From: CAZWZG01 sp964638245
GTDB taxonomy: Bacteria > Pseudomonadota > Alphaproteobacteria > Rhodobacterales > Rhodobacteraceae
DNA: 8,692 nt
NCBI GenBank assembly: GCA_964638245.1
Contig: CAZWZG010000134.1
Span: forward strand, 1 to 8,692
Direction of reading: 5' to 3'
The notes below the pieces were generated by a model. It saw nothing but the letters and a program-made list of their open reading frames with translations, was not told the DNA's origin and searched no databases. Each line of letters starts with the position of its first letter. Within the stretch, counting starts at the first letter, position 1. The position numbers and the translations under genes are program-made. This document shows positions 1 to 4,739 of this stretch, piece after piece.

Positions 1-606
1 GATGACCTCGTCGGCGCCGGGCACGTCGTTGATCAGCATCCGGATGATGTCCGCACTTTCGCGCGGCGCGGTATAGCCCACGGTGTCGGGGATGTTGATC
101 GTGGTGGCGCCGGCCTTGATCGCGACCTCGACGACGCGTTTGAGGTAGTCGTCCTCGGTGCGGGTGGCGTCCATGGGCGACCATTGAACGTTGTCACACA
201 GGTTGCGGGCGTGGGTCACGGTGTCGTGGATCCGCTCGACCATCTCGTCCTGTGTCAGGTCGGGGATTGCGCGATGGAGCGGGGAGGTGCCGATGAAGGG
301 GTGGATGCGCGGCTGACGGGCGTGTTTCACCGCCTCCCAACAGCGATCGATATCCTTGTAGTTGGCGCGCGCCAGACCGCAAATGACTGAATTTGTTGAG
401 TTTCTGGCGATCTCGCTCACTGCGGCGAAGTCGCCTTCCGATGCAATCGGGAAGCCTGCTTCGATGATATCCACGCCCATCTCGTCCAGAAGCTCGGCAA
501 TCTCCAGCTTCTCTTCGTGGGTCATGGTGGCGCCGGGGGATTGTTCGCCGTCGCGCAGGGTCGTGTCGAAAATCAACACGCGGTTTTTGTCAGTCTTATC
601 AGTCAT
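1..606 (-). CDS. leuA: 2-isopropylmalate synthase, N-terminal 202 codons (partial, runs off the left edge)
   Basis: LeuA condenses acetyl-CoA with 2-oxoisovalerate to give 2-isopropylmalate, the committed step of leucine biosynthesis in the cytoplasm. The visible part is the start of the HMGL-like TIM barrel. FDTTLRDGEQSPG (residues 13-25) carries the catalytic Arg18 and metal ligand Asp19. It is followed by EAGFP (49-53), CGLARA (76-81) and NIPDTVGYT (171-179), all typical of bacterial type-I IPMS. The remaining barrel and the C-terminal leucine-binding regulatory domain lie outside the window. The ATG at 604-606 is chosen because the IPMS N-terminus begins there. Its best SD-like sequence, GCTAAGGA at 622-629, is 15 nt upstream, which is long; a closer GAG at about 616-618 is a weaker alternative. 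Expression is probably controlled by the leader at 622-760. The frame is open to position 1 with no defects. Confidence 0.97.
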   Translation of the reverse strand, partial: MTDKTDKNRVLIFDTTLRDGEQSPGATMTHEEKLEIAELLDEMGVDIIEAGFPIASEGDFAAVSEIARNSTNSVICGLARANYKDIDRCWEAVKHARQPRIHPFIGTSPLHRAIPDLTQDEMVERIHDTVTHARNLCDNVQWSPMDATRTEDDYLKRVVEVAIKAGATTINIPDTVGYTAPRESADIIRMLINDVPGADEVI

Positions 607-621
607 TTCGGTATCTCGTTG

Positions 622-694
622 TCCTTAGCGTTTCTTGGCGCGTCTGATCCTCTGAGCGGTCGCGCCGAAGGGCACGCTCAGAGGCGGCTAAGGA
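622..694 (-). promoter_or_regulatory. leuA attenuator RNA: hairpin plus pairing of the leucine codons with an SD-like sequence
   Basis: Three complementarities are visible in the leuA-sense RNA. A perfect 10-bp stem pairs 675-684 (end of the leader ORF and its stop) with 649-658 (CGCTCAGAGG), with a 16-nt loop. An enclosing perfect 8-bp stem pairs TCCTTAGC (687-694, within leader codons 18-20) with GCTAAGGA (622-629), the best SD-like sequence for leuA. An alternative 6-bp stem pairs GGCGCG (661-666) with CGCGCC (637-642). It encloses the 3' arm of the first hairpin, so it competes with it, and it leaves the SD-like sequence unpaired. No U-run follows any hairpin, so control at translation initiation looks more likely than intrinsic termination. 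The model is inference: a ribosome stalled on leucine codons would mask the anti-SD strand and open leuA. Confidence 0.65.
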
Positions 695-746
695 GAAGAA
701 GCAGATCGCCCGAGGGGCGCGCAAGGTTATGCGGTGTCATGCTCAT
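678..746 (-). CDS. leuA leader peptide with five consecutive leucines (22 aa)
   Basis: This short ORF on the leuA-sense strand runs from ATG 744-746 to TGA 678-680 and encodes 22 residues. It begins MSMTPHNLARPSGD, continues with five leucines in a row (codons CTG CTT CTT CTC CTT, positions 704-690), and ends SRL. Seven of 22 residues are leucine. This is the hallmark of a ribosome-mediated leucine attenuator, as in the enterobacterial leuL leader, although the sequence itself is different. The stop lies 71 nt before the leuA ATG. The last codons lie within RNA stems that can include a leuA SD-like sequence. There is no clear SD before the ATG, but a promoter -10 (755-760) ends 8 nt upstream, so the mRNA may start at the ATG itself and be leaderless. 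The trp leader peptide of Sinorhizobium meliloti is known to be read that way. An internal ATG at 738-740 is an alternative start. Confidence 0.85.
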   Translation of the reverse strand: MSMTPHNLARPSGDLLLLLSRL

Positions 747-754
747 GGCGGCGG

Positions 755-782
755 AGTATAGGGGCGATTCGCAAAATGGGAA
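755..782 (-). promoter_or_regulatory. leader/leuA promoter, sigma-70 type
   Basis: TATACT at 755-760 (minus strand) is a good -10 element. TTCCCA at 777-782 is a weak -35 match (four of six) with a 16-bp spacer. The predicted transcription start falls at or just before A746, the first base of the leader ATG. The position fits the leader ORF closely, which supports both calls. Confidence 0.55.
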
Positions 783-821
783 GCCACAAATCCGATCGCC
801 TAAAGCGCGGAAAACGGCGTG

Positions 822-865
822 TCGGTATCGCGTCGGTTTAACGTCGGTATTACGTCGGTGCGACC
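822..865. repeat. four tandem 11-bp units (consensus TCGGTATNACG)
   Basis: Four consecutive units each begin TCGGT with an exact 11-bp period: TCGGTATCGCG (822-832), TCGGTTTAACG (833-843), TCGGTATTACG (844-854) and TCGGTGCGACC (855-865). They lie about 75-120 bp upstream of the predicted leuA start and 35 bp past the phosphatase stop. The spacing is close to one DNA helical turn, so a protein bound to each unit would sit on one face. A role as an operator array is inference. The rest of the interval 783-899 shows nothing else I can identify. Confidence 0.6.
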
Positions 866-899
866 GTTCGCTGCTTGGGCGGTGTGCGCAACGCCCGGC

Positions 900-1547
900 T
901 CAGTACCGGGTGCGCGCGGCGTGCCGCTCGGGCGCGTCGAGATGGGGGTGCGCGTTATAGGCGGCCAGTGCGATGCCGCGCGGCGTCACGTGAAACCGGT
1001 GCACGGAACTGTTGGTGATCGGCAAAAGCACCTCTGCTGTGCGCCCGATATCAAGGCCGAGCGCCGCCCGAAGCGCCATGGTGATCACGCCGCCCGAGGT
1101 CAGGCAAAGGACGCGTCGCCCCGGCGCTGCGGCCTCCGCGAGGATTGCGGAAACCCGGTCCTCGAACGCGGCGAAGGGTTCGGCGCCTTTGATTTCACCG
1201 CCATGCCAAGCGGCCAAGGTCTTCGGCACATGGTCGATGAAGGCGCTATAGTCGCGAGGGATCGGTTCGCCCAACTCTTTGTGCATCTCTTGCGCCAGTG
1301 CAGTGTAGTTCATTTCGTTCAACCGCGCGTCGCGGTCCTTGGGGGCGACGCCCATACCGTCGGCTGTTTCGACATGGCGACGCATCGTACCGGACAGGAC
1401 AAGATCGAACGCGGGCTCATGCGCGCGCATCCATGCGCCGAGCCATTCCGCCTGCTGGTGCCCCAGCGGCGAGAGGCGGTCATAGTCTTCTTCTGTCGTC
1501 GCGCCTGAATTTGCCTGTCCGTGCCGGACGAGAACGATTTCACCCAT
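900..1547 (-). CDS. histidine phosphatase superfamily (phosphoglycerate mutase-like) protein, second catalytic His replaced
   Basis: This 215-residue cytoplasmic protein belongs to the PGAM/histidine phosphatase superfamily, which transfers phosphate through a phosphohistidine. The N-terminal VRHGQ (residues 7-11) supplies Arg8 and the nucleophile His9. SGTMRRHVETA (52-62) supplies the second phosphate-binding arginine (56 or 57). LNEMNY (76-81) carries the likely acid Glu78. The position that normally reads (S)HGG, with the second catalytic histidine, reads LTSGGVI (149-155), so a serine (Ser151) stands in for histidine. Substrate is unknown, and activity may be reduced or altered. The ATG at 1545-1547 has a strong GGAGGA (1557-1562) nine nt upstream. 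It lies 21 nt downstream of the beta-propeller gene on the same strand, so the two are probably cotranscribed. Calling it gpmA or cobC would overreach. Confidence 0.88.
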   Translation of the reverse strand: MGEIVLVRHGQANSGATTEEDYDRLSPLGHQQAEWLGAWMRAHEPAFDLVLSGTMRRHVETADGMGVAPKDRDARLNEMNYTALAQEMHKELGEPIPRDYSAFIDHVPKTLAAWHGGEIKGAEPFAAFEDRVSAILAEAAAPGRRVLCLTSGGVITMALRAALGLDIGRTAEVLLPITNSSVHRFHVTPRGIALAAYNAHPHLDAPERHAARTRY

Positions 1548-1568
1548 AGAACGTTCTCCTCCGCGGTC

Positions 1569-2330
1569 TCAGAAAAACGCGCAATCGGCGGCGATGGGCA
1601 GGTCGCCGGAGCCTACGGGCAGGGTGGGCGTGTATCGGAACGACACGATCCGCGCGCCGCCGTCGAAGGCCACGAATAGCTCATCCGCGCCCGGGCGGAT
1701 GGCGATGCCTTCGGGGTCGGTGCCGTATTCGAGGAGGGGCGCTGTGTTCAAAAGCGTGCCCTCGGCGTCGAATTCATAAAGACTGTTGGTCCCCTCCCAA
1801 TCATCCACGATCAGAAGGTGACCGGTGCGCGGGTCGCGGGCGATGCCCTGGGGCTCGCTGAGGGGCGGGGTCAGGGTCATGGTGTTGATTGTGCGGATCA
1901 AGGTGCCGTCTCGCTCGGACCAGCTGAGCCGTTCGGGGTCGTCTTCGACGGTGATGATCGTTCCATCGGCATCGATCACCATGCCTTCGATGTCCGAATA
2001 GACCTCGGAACTGGCGAACGGATCGGCCAGCGGCTCGCCGTTTTTCGAAAGCCGCTGGAAGCTGCCAAAGCCGTCGGCGACCAGCAGGTGGTTGTCTTCG
2101 ACCGTGATCGCCTTGATGCGGGGCAGGTCGCTGGAAAACCGGCGGAGTTCCTCGCCTTCGAGCGTCACGAGGATGACCTCGCGGCTTTCATTGGCGATCC
2201 AGAGGCCGCAGAAATCGGGGTCGTATTCGAGGCTGGCGGGGCGGTTGAGCGCATAAGACCCCGTCATTTCCAGATCAAGCCCGGCGGCGGGGGCCGCGAT
2301 GATCATCAGGGAGAAGACAAAAGGTCTCAT
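1569..2330 (-). CDS. secreted beta-propeller-like protein (SdiA-regulated/YjiK-like), 253 aa
   Basis: The protein is predicted to be exported. MRPFVFSLMIIAAPAAG is a short signal peptide with one Arg, a hydrophobic core and small residues at the cleavage site. The mature part has repeated beta-propeller blades with recurring EG/QG motifs: DIEGMVIDADG (113-123), PQGIARDPRTG (160-170) and DPEGIAIRPG (205-214). Each is followed by a hydrophobic strand (IITVED, LLIVDD, LFVAFD). This pattern resembles the SdiA-regulated (YjiK) and SMP-30/NHL propellers; the exact family is uncertain and no catalytic residues are evident. Cys41 and Cys250 could form a disulfide closing the propeller. The ATG at 2328-2330 is preferred over upstream ATG 2388-2390 because it starts the signal peptide and has AAAGGA about six nt upstream. 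A TTGACG -35-like hexamer lies at 2385-2390 (minus), but its -10 is unclear. Confidence 0.75.
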   Translation of the reverse strand: MRPFVFSLMIIAAPAAGLDLEMTGSYALNRPASLEYDPDFCGLWIANESREVILVTLEGEELRRFSSDLPRIKAITVEDNHLLVADGFGSFQRLSKNGEPLADPFASSEVYSDIEGMVIDADGTIITVEDDPERLSWSERDGTLIRTINTMTLTPPLSEPQGIARDPRTGHLLIVDDWEGTNSLYEFDAEGTLLNTAPLLEYGTDPEGIAIRPGADELFVAFDGGARIVSFRYTPTLPVGSGDLPIAADCAFF

Positions 2331-2404
2331 GGGCCGTCCTTTCTGGCGCCTCGCTTTTAACAAGGATGGGGCTAGGTGGGTCTTCGTCAATGAAAGGAGG
2401 CCGC

Positions 2405-3070
2405 GTGGAGCGAGCTTTGGTGATAGGCGCCTCGGGCGGGATCGGGTCGGCGATGGTTGCGGCCCTTGAGGCGCGCGGCGTCGCGGTCACGGGTGTGTCG
2501 CGGTCTGCCGACGGGCTGGACGTGACGGATGCGGCGTCCGTGGAGCGGGTGCTGGGCGCGCTGGAGGGGCCGTTTGATCTGGTGTTCGTGGCGACGGGGG
2601 CCTTGGTGGTTGACGGGTATGAGCCCGAGAAGGCCGTGGCGGCGGTGACGGCCAAAGGGGCTTTGGACCAGATGGCGGTCAATGCGGTCGGGCCGATGTT
2701 GGTTGTGCAACAGGCGCTCAAGCTGATCCCGAAAGCGGAACGTTCAGTGATCGCGGTGCTGTCGGCACGGGTTGGATCCATTGGCGACAATAGCATTGGT
2801 GGCTGGCATTCCTATCGCGCGGCCAAGGCGGCCTTGAACCAGATGATGCGCGGGGCGGCGATCGAGATGAAGCGGACGCATAAGGCGGCGACCTTGCTGT
2901 GCCTGCATCCGGGTACGGTCGAAACCCCGTTCACGGCGGCCTATGCGGGGCGGCACAAGACGGTGCCTGCGCCCGAGGCGGCGGCAAACCTTTTGGCGGT
3001 GATCGAAGGCGCGACGCCCGAGGTGTCGGGCGGGTTCTTCGATTATACGGGCAAGGAGATCCCGTGGTGA
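2405..3070 (+). CDS. short-chain dehydrogenase/reductase (C-factor-like SDR), 221 aa
   Basis: This is an NAD(P)(H)-dependent oxidoreductase of the classical SDR family. It starts at a Rossmann strand, MERALVIGASGGIG, with the nucleotide-binding GASGGIG at residues 8-14. NAVG (93-96) is the NAAG-like motif. Ser120 and the YRAAK motif (Tyr137, Lys141) form the catalytic set, and HPGTVETPF (168-176) is the usual loop after the active site. Length is slightly below the usual 240-260. The GTG at 2405-2407 is chosen over in-frame ATGs at 2366 and 2390 because it follows AAAGGAGG (2393-2400) by four nt and places the first strand at the N-terminus. Its stop overlaps the start of the photolyase gene (GTGA), indicating cotranscription and probably translational coupling. 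The substrate is unknown. It resembles C-factor (CsgA)-type SDRs, with a role near light or redox stress inferred only from context. Confidence 0.88.
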   Translation: MERALVIGASGGIGSAMVAALEARGVAVTGVSRSADGLDVTDAASVERVLGALEGPFDLVFVATGALVVDGYEPEKAVAAVTAKGALDQMAVNAVGPMLVVQQALKLIPKAERSVIAVLSARVGSIGDNSIGGWHSYRAAKAALNQMMRGAAIEMKRTHKAATLLCLHPGTVETPFTAAYAGRHKTVPAPEAAANLLAVIEGATPEVSGGFFDYTGKEIPW

Positions 3071-4593
3071 GCCGGCTGGTTCTGGTTCTGGGTGATCAGC
3101 TGTCGCCGGGTGTCGCCGCGCTCGATCAGGCGGACAAGGCCAGCGATGTCGTGGTCATGGCCGAGGTCGCGGATGAGGCGTCTTATGTGCCGCATCATCC
3201 CAAGAAGATCGCGTTCCTATTTGCGGCGATGCGCCATTTTGCTGATGCGCTGATCGATGCGGGGTGGACGGTTGCCTATACCGAGCTGGACGATCCCGAT
3301 AACGCCGGCTCGATCACGGGCGAGCTGTTGCGTCGCGCTGAGGAAACCGGTGCGGACAGCGTGCTGGCCACCGAACCCGGCGAATGGCGGCTGATCGAGG
3401 CGCTGGGCGATCTGCCGATGCCGGTGACGATGCTTGAGGATACGCGGTTCATCGCCACCCATGCGGATTTCGACGGCTGGGCCGAGGGGCGCAAAGAGCT
3501 GCGGATGGAGTTCTTTTATCGCGAGATGAGGAAGAAGACCGGCCTTCTGATGGACAGTGATGCGCCTGAGGGCGGCAAGTGGAACTTCGACCACGACAAC
3601 CGCAAGCCACCCAGGGACGGGCTGGATGCGCCTGGGCCGATGCGGTTTTCACCCGATGAGGTGACCAGCGACGTGCTGGCTCTTGTGGGGGAGTGGTTTG
3701 CCGAAAACTTCGGATCGCTCGACGATTTCTGGTTTGCAACAACACCCGAACAGGCACGACGGGCGCGCACCCATTGGATCAAGACCGCACTGCCGACCTT
3801 TGGGGATTATCAGGACGCGATGGTCACGGGCGAGCGGTTCCTCTTCCATTCGATCCTGTCGATGTACATCAATGCCGGGCTGCTCGATCCCCTGGAAACC
3901 TGCGAGTTGGTCGAAGAGGCCTATCGCGACGGGCACGCGCCGCTGAATGCCGCCGAGGGCTTCATCCGTCAGATCATCGGATGGCGCGAATACATGCGGG
4001 GCATCTATTTCCGCGAGGGGCCGGACTATACGCGGCGCAATGCGCTGGGCCATGATCGGGCGCTGCCGGAGTTTTTTTGGAGCGCGGACACCGACATGAC
4101 CTGCGTGCGCGAGGCCGTCGAACAGACCCGGGACGAGGCCTATGCCCACCACATCCAGCGCCTGATGGTCACCGGCAACTTCGCGCTACTGGCCGGGATC
4201 GACCCGCACGCGGTGCACGAATGGTACCTCGCGGTCTATGCGGATGCCTATGAATGGGTCGAGGCGCCCAATGTCATCGGGATGAGCCAGTTCGCCGATG
4301 ACGGCATCATCGCATCGAAACCCTACGTGTCCTCGGCCAATTACATCGACAAGATGTCGGACTACTGCAAAACCTGCCACTACAGTCCCAAGGTGAAAAC
4401 CGGCGAGGGTGCGTGCCCGTTCAACCTGCTTTATTGGGACTTCATCGACCGCCATCACGCACGCTTTGCCAAGAACCACCGCATGGGCAACATCGTGCGC
4501 AACTGGGACCGCATGGCAGACGACAAACGCGACACTATCCGCGCGGACGCCAAAGCGATCCTTGATCGCCTCGACAAGGGTGAGCGTGTCTAG
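3067..4593 (+). CDS. cryB: Fe-S cluster bacterial (6-4) photolyase/cryptochrome, PhrB/CryB type, 508 aa
   Basis: This is a flavoprotein of the FeS-BCP family, whose characterised members are Agrobacterium PhrB (a (6-4) photolyase) and Rhodobacter sphaeroides CryB. They use FAD, a 6,7-dimethyl-8-ribityllumazine antenna and a [4Fe-4S] cluster. The N-terminal LVLVLGDQLSPG (residues 4-15) opens the antenna domain. The helical FAD domain includes the block around EGFIRQIIGWREYMRG (about 304-319) and the HHIQRLMVTGNFALL block. Four cysteines at 346, 434, 437 and 450 (DYCKTCHY, GACPF) have the same spacing as the PhrB cluster ligands 350, 438, 441 and 454, and the length matches (507-508). The frame opens at 2899, but the N-terminus begins at GTG 3064 or 3067; 3067 gives eight nt from AAGGAG (3053-3058) and a GTGA overlap with the SDR stop. 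It would repair UV lesions in light or act in blue-light signalling. Confidence 0.96.
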   Translation: MSRLVLVLGDQLSPGVAALDQADKASDVVVMAEVADEASYVPHHPKKIAFLFAAMRHFADALIDAGWTVAYTELDDPDNAGSITGELLRRAEETGADSVLATEPGEWRLIEALGDLPMPVTMLEDTRFIATHADFDGWAEGRKELRMEFFYREMRKKTGLLMDSDAPEGGKWNFDHDNRKPPRDGLDAPGPMRFSPDEVTSDVLALVGEWFAENFGSLDDFWFATTPEQARRARTHWIKTALPTFGDYQDAMVTGERFLFHSILSMYINAGLLDPLETCELVEEAYRDGHAPLNAAEGFIRQIIGWREYMRGIYFREGPDYTRRNALGHDRALPEFFWSADTDMTCVREAVEQTRDEAYAHHIQRLMVTGNFALLAGIDPHAVHEWYLAVYADAYEWVEAPNVIGMSQFADDGIIASKPYVSSANYIDKMSDYCKTCHYSPKVKTGEGACPFNLLYWDFIDRHHARFAKNHRMGNIVRNWDRMADDKRDTIRADAKAILDRLDKGERV

Positions 4594-4600
4594 CGGCTCA

Positions 4601-4628
4601 TCTTCATCTGGACAAAAATATCCCGGGG
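4601..4628 (+). repeat. dispersed intergenic repeat, copy 1 (28-bp core)
   Basis: The 28-bp core starts TCTTCATCTGGACA and ends AAATATCCCGGGG, with one variable base between them. It matches 27 of 28 positions with the reverse complement of 8017-8044. It begins 8 bp after the photolyase stop and is followed by GC-rich palindromes (4642-4719) in a longer, more elaborate version than copy 2. It looks like a genome-wide intergenic repeat. Similar CATCTGG...ATATCCCGGGG sequences are, in my recollection, common between genes in Rhodobacterales, but this was not checked. Confidence 0.75.
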
Positions 4629-4641
4629 GGTTCAATTCGGT

Positions 4642-4658
4642 CCCGCGCACGGCGCGGG
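4642..4658. repeat. 7-bp GC-rich hairpin
   Basis: CCCGCGC (4642-4648) and GCGCGGG (4652-4658) form a perfect stem with a 3-nt loop. It sits just 5' of the terminator-like hairpin and, with it, is enclosed by GTTCAA (4630-4635) and TTGAAC (4686-4691), giving a potential branched structure. Confidence 0.5.
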
Positions 4659-4659
4659 C

Positions 4660-4680
4660 AAAAGGTCCACTGGGCCTTTT
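4660..4680. terminator. bidirectional intrinsic-terminator-like hairpin between convergent genes
   Basis: AAAAGGTCC (4660-4668) pairs with GGGCCTTTT (4672-4680), nine pairs with one G-T and a 3-nt loop. The stem has an A-run on one side and a T-run on the other, so it could end both the photolyase transcript (plus) and the MORN transcript (minus). The T-run is inside the stem and only four long, so efficiency is uncertain. Confidence 0.5.
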
Positions 4681-4702
4681 GAGACTTGAACGGGCGGAGC
4701 CC

Positions 4703-4719
4703 CGGGGGCAGCGCCCCCG
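4703..4719. terminator. GC-rich hairpin just after the MORN gene stop
   Basis: CGGGGGC (4703-4709) and GCCCCCG (4713-4719) form a perfect 7-bp stem with a 3-nt loop. It lies 20 bp beyond the MORN stop and has no T-run. It looks like the GGGGC-AGA-GCCCC hairpin next to repeat copy 2, so it may be the tail of the repeat element rather than a dedicated terminator. Confidence 0.4.
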
Positions 4720-4739
4720 TCCTGTCCTCGAACCCAGCC

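Noticed and set aside
894..910. CCCGG/CCGGG hairpin across the phosphatase stop codon as a terminator
   Set aside because: Only five pairs with a 7-nt loop and no T-run on the minus strand.
819..1508. 229-codon plus-strand ORF opposite the histidine phosphatase
   Set aside because: Composition and lack of motifs indicate an antisense shadow; the minus frame has RHG and the other superfamily motifs.
1549..1558. AGAACGTTCT palindrome upstream of the phosphatase ATG as an operator
   Set aside because: A single 10-bp palindrome between the SD and start of an operon-internal gene; no second copy or supporting context.
2899..3066. In-frame upstream extension of the photolyase ORF to 2899
   Set aside because: The extension lies wholly inside the SDR coding sequence in another frame, and the protein family starts at LVLVLGDQL just after GTG 3067.
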